The notes below the pieces were generated by a model. It was not told the DNA's origin. It was given only the letters and a program-made list of their open reading frames with translations, and did no database searches. The translations under genes and the position numbers were made by a program. Below are positions 12,230 to 25,614 of a stretch of DNA of 64,000 nt, piece by piece (within the stretch, counting starts at the first letter, position 1; every line of letters starts with the position of its first letter). The stretch covers positions 25,272,501-25,336,500 of the forward strand of contig NC_084892.1 in assembly GCF_958979055.1 (NCBI RefSeq). The letters run 5' to 3'. Source of the stretch: Alnus glutinosa. Taxonomy: Eukaryota; Streptophyta; Magnoliopsida; Fagales; Betulaceae.

Positions 12230-13331
12230 TCATATTCCCCGGTCCTAACTCTCACTGGCCGGGAACTCTCTGTCAGTCCCAGCAGAAGTAGAACTCTCAG
12301 AAGCTCCTCTCTCTCTCTCTGTCTCTCTCTGTAAGTTTCTGTATTTTATGCCTTTACCTCGTTTCAGATATTGGGAATCTTTGTTCATCCAAAAGTTTCT
12401 GAGAATCTTGTTCAAGTGTTAGTGGTAATTTGAACCGGATTAATCGTATGTTTTAAACTTTTGCCTTACTGATTACATCCTATTATTTGCTCTTGATCAT
12501 TATATGCCGTTCCCGCTCTATAAATTATGTGTCTTGGAATAGAATTTGATTCAATTTTGCTCTCTCTGCGCATAAATGTGTGAACTTTTTTTTTTTCTTG
12601 AAAACAAAACTTGATGTATTGGATGCCTATTATTGTTGCTATTCTAGCGCATGTTGTCTCCTGTACAAACATCTAATAGTAAAACTTTGATGTTTATCCC
12701 ATTTCAGGGGATTTGCAAAAGCTTGAAATTGGCATCCTCATTCAGCTGAAACATACATAAAGGTTTTTCCATAGCAAGTTTGCGATTCTATCACACTTGT
12801 TTATAATTTGTGGATTCCACCCTATGCCAGACTCTTGACTTACATTGCATTTGTCGATTGTGGCAAGTTTAATTCAAGACCCATTTCTTTGTGCACAATT
12901 TTAGATGAAGGGATGCCTGTTTTAATTTTATCAGATAATAAGAACAAGGATCCATTGATATTGATACCATTTTTTGTGCTTCTTTTTCCTAATTTACCAT
13001 GCTAGGAAGAAGTTTTTAGAACTACATATTTTTCCCCATGAATATTGTGAGATCGTTGTATTGAACCATTCAACTTCTATTACAATTATGAATGGTTACA
13101 ACTATTCACATCCTATCTCACTATACATCTTCTAAACGTTTTATATTCAATGTATTATGAGATCTTTTCAACTATCTCATTATTATTGTATTCAATTATG
13201 AATGCCTCTCCAGTGTCTTCATTGAGATGCTTGTCAATACTTGTGTGAGTTGTATCTTTAACAATCTGGAATAAGCTACTTGTTGACTCTGATGATTTAC
13301 AATACAGGATATACGGATTTAGGCTGTCAAC
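12230..13331 (+). other. 5' UTR exons and leader introns of GDP-mannose pyrophosphorylase
   Basis: A CT-rich segment ends at a strong donor, ct|gtaagt, after position 12330. The exon holding the start codon is preceded by an acceptor ending aatacag at 13307, so 13308-13331 is the leader just before the ATG. A possible middle leader exon at 12708-12762 is bounded by atttcag and ag|gttttt. The total leader intron length would be about 0.9 kb. No cDNA is available to me, so the leader structure is inferred from splice signals. Confidence 0.5.
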
Positions 13332-15167
13332 ATGAAAGCACTTATTCTCGTCGGAGGTTTCGGAACACGGTTGAGGCCTTTGACCCTCAGCGTACCAAAG
13401 CCACTGGTTGAATTTGCCAACAAACCCATGATACTGCATCAGGTCTGTCTTTGGAGCATGTCCTCTTCCTTTCTTCAAATAGTTTGTGCGGTTGGCCTTT
13501 AAGACTTTAACAGGTTTTTCAGTGCTATTATATCTGGTTCTACAGCTCACACAAGTTGCCTTCCCCCCTCCCCATACTTTCTTTTCCTTTTCTTTTAACA
13601 TTTTATATATGGTTTCTTTTCAACCTGACACTATGCATCTTGTTCTGGATCCAGCATGAGACTTATTTCTTCTTTTTATGTCCTGGTATCTAGAAATTTA
13701 ACAAAATTTAGATGCTTATTTATTTTATCCCTGACTTGCTTTAATTTCAGATTATAATTTGGATTTAGCTCTAATAATTAGTTCATCTATCTAAGTTATA
13801 TGTAAATCAAACCAAGCAGCTTTTTATCATAACTTATTTACATGCTCCAAAAAGAGGCCAGTTAATAGTTGAATGAACCATTTCAACGTATTAAGATCCA
13901 TATCTCAGAAAGGGACAAGCTTGGCTGATCATTATAATCTCTCACTTTCTCTATTTTTAACCATGGGCCGCGTATTATCTTATTTTTTACCAGATTGAAG
14001 CTCTCAAAGCTGTTGGAGTAACTGAAGTAGTTTTGGCCATCAATTACCAACCAGAGGTAAAATTACTCCATTCTTTGTTTACTGCAATCTTAATTTGCAT
14101 TTTATTTTGTCATTTTTGCAGCCAAATTTTGAATGCCCATATTGATGTAATGCACTTTTCTCCTTCTGCAGCTTATGCTGAATTTCTTAAAAGAATTTGA
14201 GAAAAAGCTTGAAATCAAGATCACCTGCTCACAGGAGACTGAGCCCCTTGGTACAGCAGGTCCTCTAGCTCTGGCAAGGGATAAATTGATAGATGGCTCT
14301 GACGAGCCTTTCTTTGTCCTTAACAGTGATGTTATAAATGAGTACCCACTAAAAGAAATGATTGCATTCCACAAAAATCATGGAGGGGAAGCTTCCATTA
14401 TGGTGACCAAGGTAATAATATCTAATTCATACTTTATACCAGGATAATAAGCCCCTTTTTCCACACTAAAAAGAGAAATCTCTTGCTTGTTTAAGGTGGA
14501 TGAGCCATCAAAATATGGTGTGGTGGTTATGGAAGAAACAACTGGGAAAGTGGAAAAATTTGTAGAGAAACCAAAAATATTTGTGGGCAACAAGATCAAT
14601 GCTGGTATCTACTTGTTGAACCCATCTGTTCTTGATCGGATTGAATTGCGGCCAACCTCAATCGAAAAAGAGATCTTTCCTAAGATTGCAGGAGAACAAA
14701 AGCTGTATGCCATGGTCTTACCTGGGTTTTGGATGGACATTGGACAGCCAAAGGATTATATTACAGGCCTAAGACTGTACCTGGATTCCTTACGGAAAAA
14801 ATCCTCAGCAAAATTGGCCAGTGGATCTCACATAGTGGGAAATGTTCTTGTTGATGAGACTGCTGTAATTGGAGATGGATGTCTAATTGGACCTGATGTA
14901 GCCATTGGTCCAGGCTGTGTAATTGAGTCAGGGGTTAGGCTCGCACACTGCACGGTCATGCGCGGAGTTCGAATCAAGAAGCACGCTTGCATCTCCAGTA
15001 GTATCATTGGATGGCATTCCACCATTGGGAGGTGGGCTCGAGTAGAGAACATGACAATCTTAGGAGAAGATGTTCATGTTGGTGATGAAGTTTACAGCAA
15101 CGGAGGTGTTGTCCTGCCTCACAAAGAGATCAAATCTAGCATTTTGAAACCAGAGATTGTCATGTGA
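13332..15167 (+). CDS. VTC1/CYT1 homologue: GDP-mannose pyrophosphorylase (mannose-1-phosphate guanylyltransferase), 361 aa
   Basis: The enzyme makes GDP-mannose from mannose-1-phosphate and GTP in the cytosol, feeding ascorbate synthesis, N-glycosylation, GPI anchors and cell-wall mannans. The coding exons are 13332-13442, 13994-14056, 14172-14411 and 14496-15167, all GT-AG and in phase 0, giving 361 residues, the usual plant length. The N-terminal nucleotidyltransferase domain has the signature [11 protein letters not shown] (residues 8-18), then SVPKP with Pro22 (the residue altered in the Arabidopsis vtc1-1 mutant, from memory), LNSD near 108-111 and FVEKP at 159-163. From about residue 255 the C-terminus has the hexapeptide-type repeats of a left-handed beta-helix. 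All key motifs are intact, so the gene looks functional. A spliced leader precedes the ATG. Confidence 0.95.
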
Positions 15168-15641
15168 CTATTATGGTCAGATACGGTTCAGGTGTCTAGT
15201 GTTTTCACTACATTAGCTTGATCTCAAACTATTACTGTTTTTTTTTTTCCTTCTAATTTTTAATTTTTACTTGTATATTTTCTTTCTACCATCATCAGCT
15301 AGCTGAAAGTGCAAGCTCCTATTTTGAACAGCGCAAAGACTATTAGTCGTTTGTACTTGCTGCATAAGTTGTCTGGGAATAAGAGATCAAATTTAATGGC
15401 AATGCTTTTATGGCATAGCGATAAAGGCATTTGACCGAATGTACTAGGGCCACACGCTCGACCAAAATAGCATTCTTTTTTTTTCTTTTTTTTTTTTTTT
15501 CTTTTTTTCTTTTTTTTAAGCAATAAAAGAAAAGGGGAAGGGGCAAAAGAAAAGCTAGAATTAGAAAGAAAATGAATGAGTATTAAGGGTAACTGTTGTG
15601 AGTGCACGTAATAAGTGTTGTCTCACATTGAGACAACTTTT
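15168..15641 (+). other. 3' UTR and flank of GDP-mannose pyrophosphorylase
   Basis: The TGA at 15165-15167 is followed by AT-rich sequence with T runs and short poly-A-like tracts. The transcript end cannot be placed from sequence alone. No other gene is seen. Confidence 0.5.
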
Positions 15642-16102
15642 TTTTTTTTTTTTTTTTTGAAAAGAAACTGAAGACTTCATTACTGAATATGAGCCCCAAA
15701 AAGGGAATACAGCTGACCAAAGGCCAAGAGAAATACAATAGGAACTCATACATGCCCGAAGGCAAAAATCACTGCCCGTAGGCTCTAGTGTGACTAGAGA
15801 TATAGAAACTCCACCCACTAAGTCAGGAAAACTTGACTTAAAACAGCCTATCAAATAAGATAGACTGTGAGAAAGATCAAGAATATACAAAACAACAGCT
15901 ACCCAAATAATAAATAAACATTACAAGAAGTAATCTTTAAGCCTCTTTAAACAATAAAGCACAACCGATTACAAAGAAAAAAAGGCAGATCTGGCAACAA
16001 GCCATCAAACAGTCCCATAATGTCTAAAAATTATTAAGGTGAACCGCAACAGAAGATCCAAGCAGGAAAACCCAACGCAGTGCCGACAGGCGGACTTCGC
16101 CG
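15642..16102 (-). mobile_element. Short non-LTR retroelement, minus strand, with 12-bp TSD
   Basis: The left end is a long T run (a poly-A tail on the minus strand) followed by the 3' body of a retroelement. The direct repeat gagacaactttt flanks it at about 15630-15641 and 16103-16114. It is about 460 bp long with no intact frame, so it is a truncated LINE or non-autonomous retroelement. A sequence of similar style lies at 51120-51395. Confidence 0.65.
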
Positions 16103-16708
16103 GAGACAACTTTTGGACTAAAGTAGTATTCAAATATGTATATTAATGACTCTTTTGTGTACTCTCTCTCCCTAACATTAACTTTTGTCATTTTATATTA
16201 ATACTGCAAGACCAAGCTGGATTGGAATATCGTGGTTGCCTTTCTGGATATCATCATTGTCTTTGTCAACTTTGTTTTCCCTTTTTATGGGTTTGTTGGA
16301 ATTCAACAAGAGACCTTTAGGATTGGTGCAGGTTCAATGAAATGGGTGGGCTCGGACAAAACTTGTGACCATGGCCGAATTTTAATGCCTCTTTAAGGAG
16401 GTAGACAATGAATAGATAACTGTTAGAGCAACGGGGGAGTGCAAAGTCAAAATGTTTTCCACATTTCTCTGGTGGTTAAGTTTGAAAACGCAAATAAAAT
16501 CCTAAGTTTTATTTGAATGTTAGGCCATTAGGGTGCAAGAACAAGAACATGTTAAGCTGGCATTGAATCCAATACTGGGAATGATGAAAATGTGTATAAC
16601 AAACACCCGATGCAAGGCATGTTGGAGACGCATTAGCATTTAGAAGTTAATAAAGAAAGAACTTGTATTGTGGACGTGTTATCTGTAAGGCTGGAGAGCC
16701 TGAGTCAT

Positions 16709-18964
16709 CTAAACCGAGGATAATAAAATCCAAAACATTACATGATATGACACGGCAACAAGAGCCCAGGCGATGAAAGCAAAAACTACAGCGATTTGGA
16801 ACTTGCCGCAATGAAGAGTAAGTTGAGGATGCTTGCAGAAATCCGTGTCTTTTGTATAAAGAACTGTAATCCCTGCCGATGAGCATGCAGCTGCAAGTGA
16901 TAAAGCAGCAGTCACCTGCAAATTTTGAACTATGGTTACCCTGACCATTACATATATTGACATGACAAAGCAGGAAGATAGCTGTCTTGATTTCCAGTTG
17001 ACAATGGGCTCAGCAGTCAGCACCCAAACCATGCAGAAATAATATCCGATTTGGAACCAAATTTCAAAAGGAGAGACCAGAGAGGCATATAAAATATTTC
17101 AACAGCAATATATATGTGTGTGAGAAAATCCACACATATGCAGGGAGCTCCAAAGCTAAGCTTTGCTTTCTCATACGCATAGGACTTGATAAATCCCATT
17201 CTTGGAAAGTTCAAGAAAGAAAACTTGTAAAGACAGAGCTCACGTGCAGATGAGGATAATAAAGTCTGCTCAGACTCAACTATATCTTATGTACCAACAT
17301 TCAATAAGATCCACTGCATATCAAGGCACATGACTCCCCACAAGCATTTGACTTACTAATAAGTTGAAGGCAGACCATACCATCCTATGTAACCATCCCT
17401 GTAGCCTTGTAGGGAATTGGAGCAGCAAGCATGTACTTTCAAATTTATTTGACACTTAATGGACAGTGACAGTCAAACATGATTGACCAGTGCTTCATTA
17501 TTTTGTTGCTCTATACTGAGAAGGCTAACAAAATTTGAGCTACTTAGAGCACTCACAATGGTTTATATAAATTTTTATGCAAAATGGCTAACCAAAACCC
17601 ACTTTTGCTAACTTAGCTAACCACCTTTCAAGACCTTACTCCAACAACTTATCTAAACTCCTTCTCTATTTTATTAAAATAATAAATTTTAGAATATTTT
17701 ATTCATTCATATGTGGCAGCAGTGGCCACATTCATGACCAATATAATATGAAAAAAATGGATGAGTATATCAATTAGCAAACACGTGCATGTGAAGCATC
17801 AGATTTAAAATGCTCATCCATGTTTCTAGCAAGAAAAAGAAATGTGTGAGAGTTTAAGAGGCAAGTTGAATACCCAATCGCCTACAACAAACAGGCTCAC
17901 TAGGATTGGACTTTGAAGATCCCTCTTTCTCGTCAAACTATAAATATCAAGACATGCAAGTCCAAAGCTCCACAGCACTTGAAGTCCCATTGATGCGATC
18001 AAATAGCTGGATTAAAGCACATATATCACTGTCAAAAGTAAGCAAAAGAATGGTTGCTGAATTGTCCTAGTAATTTACTTGAGCCACATATGAAACATAA
18101 TCTGTTAATCTACTTGAGAAACATCAATGAGTATAAAAATAAAAATCCAAGCATGAATGAATTCACAGGATTTGGCATGCACAGCACACACTCACTTCAT
18201 CTGGACACATGTTCGTGAAACTAGAAACTGGATCTCTGTCAGCAAAAAAGTATTATAGGTCTATCCAATTAGTCATAAATAAGTATTTCATATCCAACAT
18301 GTAATCTCCAGACAACTTTTAAGAAGACACCTCAATATATCCCTACTCCCTAGGTGGCGTGGGGGTTATCATCATAGCATTCGGAGAATTTTTCATTTAC
18401 ATATAATTTTGGTGAACCCGAATCAGTAAAACATACAATAAGCTATCTAAAACTGAATATACACAATTGACGTTAGCTTACAACTTTACTAAGCATATGA
18501 CTCCACGGCCTTTAAAGGTACAGAAAATATGCGTGAGAAAACAAAGTCAGGTGTCCCTCATCAGTGTCGCCCATCAATAGTAGCCCCAATTTTTAGGGAC
18601 CAAAGTTTCGGTTTAGCATATCAACAAAACAATGCCAAATCTTCCCCATGTAAAATTTTACTTGTCGAATAAGCTTCTAGATAACAAATAATGTTTAGCT
18701 TTTGCCTACAAATTATTTCGAGGGGAAGATAAGCTATTCACATTCAAAGATTAATAATATTCTGAGCCACACGCAACTGATTAATGCTTTCTTCCTGGAG
18801 TTTGAACAGTTGACATTAATTTTACACATCAAATGGAATTACCAAACACATTCAAATGAAACAATTGAAATAATCAATTACCATCATGTGAAAAAAAACA
18901 ACTGGGATTTAAGGGAACAGAACACACCATACAGTTCTTGATCATCCAACAGATTGCAAGGCCT

Positions 18965-19003
<39 letters not shown>

Positions 19004-19159
19004 GAGGCAAAAAGAGAAGAGGAAATACCAGAAAGCAGTGAAGGAAGAAAATCCATAGGCGCTAACCATAACCCCGATCGCCGCAGCAGCAAATAAACAT
19101 TGCCCTAACCTCAACACCAGCCCACTCACCGACCCTGGCCTCCCTATCAACGCCTTCAT
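16709..19159 (-). CDS. CASPL5B-like: CASP-like membrane protein, CASPL5B type, 156 aa
   Basis: The exons on the minus strand are 19159-19029, 18006-17874 and 16915-16709, all GT-AG, giving 156 residues. CASP-like proteins are four-helix plasma-membrane proteins of the MARVEL superfamily; CASPs proper build the Casparian strip scaffold, while CASPL5 roles are poorly known. Predicted helices are near residues 12-35, 44-66, 89-107 and 128-151. Hallmark charged residues are present: Arg17 in helix 1 and Asp87 (GDW) at the start of helix 3. The start [10 protein letters not shown] matches my memory of CASPL5B proteins; an in-frame ATG 15 codons upstream (19204) is possible but less likely. The codon split across intron 1 gives Cys44, as expected. 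Confidence 0.9.
17566..17790. mobile_element. MITE remnant in intron 2 of the CASP-like gene
   Basis: The string gagcactcacaatggtttat marks one terminus. The same terminus occurs inverted near 29740-29775 (aaactattgtgagtgctc), so the two sites share an element family. The far end here is eroded. Confidence 0.4.
18966..19000. repeat. Poly-A/T tract in intron 1 of the CASP-like gene
   Basis: About 35 consecutive A residues on + give a poly-U tract in the pre-mRNA, starting about 28 bases inside intron 1. It may be length-polymorphic. Confidence 0.85.
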
Positions 19160-19847
19160 CTCCCTCTTCGAATTGCAAAATCCAGGGCCTTCTTTTCCTA
19201 GCAACCGGGCCTAAATGGAAATGCTGTACTTCACAATCCTCGCACTACCTCAAAGCTCTCCTAGTGACTTCCATTCTCACAAATTCAATCGCACTACCTC
19301 AAACCTGTACGTATGTTACAAGGAAGCTTTGGATTTCTTTGTAGATAATATGGAAGATCTAGGGTTAGGATTCGGAACGACTAACGAGTGAAATGTGAGA
19401 GAGGTTTATCGTCTATGAAGCCAATGCAACCCCCGAATCTTTGGCACGTAAAAGCCATAAAATCAGTTCCTTAATCAAATGCTAAATTAAACACTCTGTG
19501 ACTTTTTTCTGTTAATCTTGTAATAAATGGCGTATTTGGTTGTTTTTTCTGTTTCTACGGTAATTGCGTTACGCGTAGCAGGTAAATCCGTGAATCTATT
19601 GACTATAATGGATGATATTGGAAAGAAAGATTAAAATTATACTTTTTTTTTAATTAATTATGATATGGGTGGCCGGTATGACTGCAGCTGTTGTCAGAAT
19701 CACCGACATTCCGACGTGGATTTTTTTAATGTTATTGTGTCGTTTCAAAATTTATCATTAGATTTGTAATAGATTATAATTAAATAATAATTTTAAAAAT
19801 TATATCAATTTTAAAATAACACTTTTACTATTATTTTTTTAAAAAAT

Positions 19848-19975
19848 GTTAGATTTACAACATCAACACAATAAGTTCACAACAACCTCTCACATGAGGG
19901 TGAACTCTACACACTGGAAACCATCCTTATGTGAAGGGTTATTGTGCACTTGTTGTGACGGTATAATGCAAGAAT
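19848..19975. mobile_element. Palindromic MITE, family copy 2
   Basis: Inverted arms around cacaacaacctctcacatg and catccttatgtgaagggtt identify the same family as the element at 10026-10150. This copy is more diverged. Confidence 0.45.
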
Positions 19976-19979
19976 TAAA

Positions 19980-20500
19980 TTCCATATAAAAATGTTTGAG
20001 AGCGGGAGGAATGATTGTGGGAATCCGGGTCGGCCGTAACTTTTGCTCGTGTTCTTTTGTGTTTGTCTATCACGGGTTTATTGGTGGCCCCCCTTTTACT
20101 TTATTATGCTGTAAGGGGAATATTTTTGTGTGTCAAGGGAGTTCGCTATTATTTTACACGAAACTGGTTAATCAACATCAAGCCAATAGTTGTGCCCTCT
20201 CTGGTTCGTGATTTTTTACACGTTTGTGCCAATAATTTATAAAGGTTGCGTAGTTATTTGACACATTTTTTTTTTAATTTATATTTATTCCCACGTATAA
20301 GATTGTATTAGGATTTATTGTTGAGTTGTCCAATTTGTTTTTCTGTGTTTTATTTTGATGTAATTGTGATTACCCCCGTTCTTCGTGTTGCTTAAAGATA
20401 ATAATAATAAAATAAAAATCAATAGATTTTATTTTTGGTTTTTGTGACAAGTCATCTTAAAAACCTACTCATATTGACGTCAAAGGATAGTTTAATTGAC
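19980..20500. other. Intergenic segment with a possible non-LTR 3' remnant
   Basis: Overlapping open frames at 19996-20242 match nothing I recognise. The segment ends in ataataataataaaataaaa near 20398-20417, which could be the tail of an old non-LTR element. The assignment is weak. Confidence 0.25.
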
Positions 20501-20529
20501 TGTAATTCATACATCATGAAGTGAAGATC

Positions 20530-21560
20530 AGTTTCAGGTGCCGAACAAAACTGTTAAAGCTTAGAGGTTTAGCCATAAATTTTCTCAGATTTAATGTGGA
20601 GAATGGTGGCCAGATCCATTTATGGTTTGATAACTGGCACCCTTGTGGGATTTTAATTGACAAATTCGGTTATAGTCATTTATGACTCTAATAGTAGAAT
20701 GGAAGCTAAGTTAGACTCTGTCTTGAAGCAGGGGAAGTGGTGTTGGAAGCTTGCACGCTCAGAGGACTTAGTAACTATCCAAAGTAGGTTGCTAGAAGTG
20801 TCTCTTGGAGCTGTTGATAATCCTGTTTGGACTATAGGTCGATCTGGTTCTTTTGTCTGCGCAGATACTTTGAATCATCTTAGGCAGAAAAAGGCTATTG
20901 TGAGTTGGTATTCTCTGATTTGGCACTATCATGCTATTCCTAAACAAGCCTTCATCCTATGGTTAGCTGTTAATAATAGGCTTACTACGGGGGATCGGTT
21001 GTTGGCTTGGGGTTTTAAAGGGCCGGGATGCTTCTTGTGTTTTCTGCAAAGGTATGACTGAATGCAGGGATCATATTTTTTTTTTTTCTCTTGTGGGTTC
21101 AATTCTTTGATCTGGAAGACTTGTTTCCAGCGATGTGATATCTTGATCCTCCCTAATAGTTGGGATGATTTAATTACTGATGGAAGCAGAAAGTGGAAGA
21201 CTAAGACCCTGTTGGGAGCAATATGCAGACTCATTCTAAGCCATCCTAAAACTAAAGAACAGATCTTGAAGCAAATTTTATGAGAAATTCGAAGTCGGAT
21301 CTCTGGGAAAGGGAAGTTTCCGAAGACCATGGAGAACGTTCATCTATGTCACAAATGGAATATTGCTGTTGATATTCTGATCTAGTTTACTTGTGTATGC
21401 TTGTGTTGTTGATTAGTTGTGGTTGTGAGTTTACATATACATTTTCTGTTTGTAATGTGTTCTGTGGTGTTCCCTTTTTCGATGAACAATATATTATGAT
21501 CTATTGTATAGTTGATTATTTTGTCAATAAAAAGCTCTACTTATTCATCATAAAAAAACA
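20530..21560 (+). mobile_element. 5'-truncated LINE (L1-type) 3' fragment with RT zinc-binding domain
   Basis: Translated + strand frames contain GGQIHLWFDNWHPCG, then RMEAKLDSVLKQGKWCWK, HAIPKQAFILWLAVNNRL and TTGDRLLAWG. These belong to the zf-RVT (reverse-transcriptase zinc-binding) region at the C-terminus of plant L1 elements. The frame is broken near 20655 and 21050, and the catalytic RT region is absent. It ends in an AT-rich 3' region near 21520-21560 (caataaaaagctc, then poly-A). Minus-strand relatives occur in the AKR-B and AKR-C introns. It is a dead fragment. Confidence 0.75.
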
Positions 21561-22835
21561 AAAAGGTCAGTTGTTCAAGTTTTCCTTTCCCACTACCTCA
21601 TCTTGGTTGGTTAAAAAAAAAAAACCGACCCAATGCTTGAAACCCATCCCGAGACCATCCCAACAAAAAGAGGGTGGATTGTGAGAGGGATGAGGATTCA
21701 CATGAATTAGTTGCTTAGTAATTTAATAATTAATGTGAAAGAGTTCATGTGAAATTTATATGTTCAAAATTAGTTTTGGATTGGCTACCTACATGGCTAC
21801 ATGTACAAGTAGGTCCCGTATTTGAATTATTTGACTACATATTTAGACAGATAAGTCTCGTATAAACTCTTTCTCCAACGACAATTAATTGATATAGAAT
21901 TATAGGTTCCAATCCAAAAGAACACTTTTTGGGATGGGATTTTTTGCAAGGCACATCTAGAGGTTGGGGTGGGTTGTTATGTTCCATTTGGATGTTAAAT
22001 TCGAATATTATTCGAATTCAATGTGCCAAATACGAGATTTGATTTTGTAAGATAAAATTTAAAAAAAATTGAAAAGTTGAATAAAATATAATTTATTTTT
22101 GAAAGAAAGTAGAATATTATTTAGAATAATATTCAAAATAAACACACCTGAACCATTATTTGTGGAATAGATTTTTTTTTTATTGTCATTTCTTTTATTT
22201 ATTTATTTTAGGAGATAAAAATGTTATTTAGTATTTTTTCATCATTCTCCATCATTCCTTATTGAAAATTAATTATTATATTCTTAAAAATTATGCATTT
22301 CTCACGTGTTAAATGACACATGTTATTTTTATAGATTGAGTGGGAGGAAGTTCTCCTAACATGATTTGGAAGAAATCTTTGTCTTTTATAGGAGTCACGT
22401 GAGTGAAGTCCTACCATTCAATAGTTAATTTTTTTAAAAATAAAATAAAAAAAATGAGAAAAGGATAAAAGAATACTACATAGCAAGTCTAATTGTCTTA
22501 TGCAGAAGATATACTCATAACAATAGTTTATAATTATTATTATTTTTTTTTGGGTACTAACAGGCCTAACGGCAGGTGAAAAAAAAAAAAATCTTATAAA
22601 CTCAAAAAGTTCAATGATTAATTTTATTATTTTTAAAATTCAAATAATATTTTTGATAAAAACAAAAATCACCATTTTTAAATGAATAATTTTTTTCTTT
22701 ATATTCATTTTATACATCTATCTTATAGTGGTTGATGTGGTATGGGCTGAATAGTTGCTTCGAAAAATAAAACTTTCTAACTTGGTGCCGTTGATGCCAC
22801 TTCAATGACATTGACCATATAACATAGGGGCTTGT

Positions 22836-22945
22836 TACTTACACATCAAGAGCACAACAGCCCCTCACATGGAGGTGGGGCCCAGTGTGTGGGTACCACC
22901 TCCATGTGAGAGGCTGTTGTACCCATGATGTGTAAATAACATTTT
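22836..22945. mobile_element. Palindromic MITE, family copy 3
   Basis: The left arm cacaacagcccctcacatgg is mirrored by ccatgtgagaggctgttgta. The outer arms include ttacacatca and its complement tgatgtgtaa. It is the least eroded of the four copies in the window. Confidence 0.6.
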
Positions 22946-24671
22946 CCTTTTTATATTGGATAGTTGGTGAACCAATGCTGCTGACTCGCCTCCAGAACTT
23001 TTCACGTATACAAACTTAAACCCACAAATCAGCGCTTTATTTCCGAACTTGCCACCTCATGGGCATATCATACGAAAGACCCTAATAATAATTCTAAATA
23101 CTAATTTTCAATCTCACCCTTATATTAGTGGGTTGATATTGTAGAATAGTAGTATTTATCAAATCTTTATTCATCTCACATATCATTCTCAAATTACTGG
23201 ACTGATGTGACAGTGTTTATCATTTTTTTTTTTAATTTTAATTTTTTTAATGAAGGCTAATCCAAAGACAAAGATTAATTTTAGAAGTTCCTCGTGTGTC
23301 ACTCTTATGTCATTCTAAAAATGAGGTGGCTTTTAAAATCATCATTTAATCAAAATTCAATAATAATCAATCACAAACCCAATTTTGTTTTTAAAAGACA
23401 CCTCATTTTTTGAGAGACACAAGAGAGTCTTTTAGAATTACTCAAAGACAAATGGACATTGCCACATCAATCCAGTAAAATAAAAGTGTCAAAGAAGATG
23501 ACTATATAGCATTACTTTTTTAATAAAAACGAGTAATTCTAAATACTTATATCTCATCTCATTCTCGTACCATTACGTTAATGTGGTAGTACCCATCTGC
23601 TTTTAGATTTTTTTTTTCTTTTTTTAATAAATATTTATCCAATAGCTGATAAGTACTGTCACATCAGCCAAGTAGTATGAGATTGTGATAGGAAATGAGT
23701 ATGTAATATTACTCAATCTAAATGTGTTATACATCATTTTCTTGTCATTCTCCCATCCTCCTACTTTTAGACACATATGAATCACACAAATTTAATGATG
23801 ATTTTCAAAAGTGTGAGTATGAGAGAAAGACAGAAGAAGAAAATGAATCATTTCTCTACTCAATAAAGGCTGATCCAAGAATTAAAGAGCACTCTTACAT
23901 CAGTATGATAGTGGGATTAAAGATGAGTATATAACATTAACCACGTACAAAAAGACCAAGAAAACTGGAAAGGTTGCAGCACGTGAGATGACTAGTTAAC
24001 AAATTTAGTAGATACTATTTTATGATATAAATTAAATTTTAAATATTCAATAATGTATATTTTGTCACATTGAGAATTTGTTGTCACGTCCGTGTATACC
24101 ATAGAATAAAAGTGTCATTTTGCAATATAAATTTTATTTTGTTGTATTTAATGATATAAAGATATCACGTCATTTAAAAATTTAAATAATATAGTAACAT
24201 AAATATCATACGAGAATATATACACTATTAGATATATAAAATATGAACCATAAAATGACTCATCTTTATTTTCACTAAAAATGAAAAAAATTCTAATTTA
24301 CACACTCTTAGACACAACAAAACAAAATGTTAACTGTAAAATATTTTATTTTTATTTTAAGTGAAACGGAGAATATCATATTCTTATCAAGATCTTGTTA
24401 AATGTAACGTATATGATCTTAACTATCATGATTTTCACAATAAATAAAATAAAAGAAACATACCAGAATCCATAGCAATAAAAGCCTTCTTCAAAGATCA
24501 AACACTAGGAAATAATTTTTTTCACTTGACTCTCTTAAGATATACAAAGCTAATGGATATTGTATATATTTATGGGATAGAGAGAGGACGTTTCCTTTGT
24601 TTTTTATTACCATTAATTATACTTCCTATCAAAGTTAGAATTAATTAATAAAAAAATTAACTTCTTGTAGT

Positions 24672-24780
24672 TAATTAACCAACACTTTATTAAGGTGTAT
24701 TAATTAACCATTAACTAACAATTAATTAAGGTGTATTAATTAACCATTAACTATCAATTAATTAAGGAGGATTAATTAAT
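24672..24780. repeat. Short AT-rich tandem repeat
   Basis: About two and a half imperfect copies of a unit containing aggtgtattaattaaccatt and cattaactaacaattaatt are arranged head to tail. Confidence 0.6.
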
Positions 24781-25126
24781 CAACATTAAAAGTCTAATAA
24801 ATTGTCTTATGTGCCATTTCATGTCGGACATTAAATTCCTACAAATGTATTTTTTTTAATATTTTTACATAGAAGTATGTTATTTTGTATTTTCTTATTC
24901 TTCTCTCATTCATTTTTTTTAAAATCAATCATTAAATCTTTAGGATCCACACTCAGTTCCAACATTTGAAAAATTAAGTACATATTTTCTTATAATATGT
25001 TTATAAGATGTGAAAATATTTATAAGTATTATGTTTTATTTTTTAAGAATATTTATGAAAGGTATATTATATTATATTTTTTTTTAAAATGTTTTGAGAA
25101 ATGAATCATTTGTTAAAGATTTAAAG

Positions 25127-25129
<3 letters not shown>

Positions 25130-25174
<45 letters not shown>
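25130..25174. repeat. AT microsatellite
   Basis: About 22 AT dinucleotides in a row. Confidence 0.9.
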
Positions 25175-25178
<4 letters not shown>

Positions 25179-25226
25179 TTTTGTTTTGAAAAAATGTTAA
25201 CAAAAGTTTTTAGTTTTTTTATTTTA

Positions 25227-25583
25227 ATTAAGGATAATTGCACCGTTGATCCTTGTGGTATGCCATAATTATTTTTTACTCTCTATGATTTAAAAAGTTC
25301 ATGAGAGGTCCATGTGGTATGCAATAATTACGTTTTACTCCCTAGTCGATTTTCAGTCTACCATTTTGACGGAATCTGTTAGCCCTACACGTCAGCGTCA
25401 CGTGTCGCCAATAAGATGACGACACGTGTCCATCTTAATAAAAAAATATAAATTTTTAAAAAAATAAATAAATAAACTTATTTTTTTTTTTTTTAAAAAA
25501 AAAAACAAAAAACAAAAAAAAGAAGAAAAAAGGGCAGGGTTGGGGTGGCTGGGCCACCCCCGGCGGCCACCCCAAGCCTGCCC

Positions 25584-25614
<31 letters not shown>

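Noticed and set aside
19160..19204. Upstream ATG of the CASP-like gene adding 15 residues
   Set aside because: Family members as I recall them begin at the second Met (MK-LxGxPG). The extra residues are not typical, though transcript data could change this.
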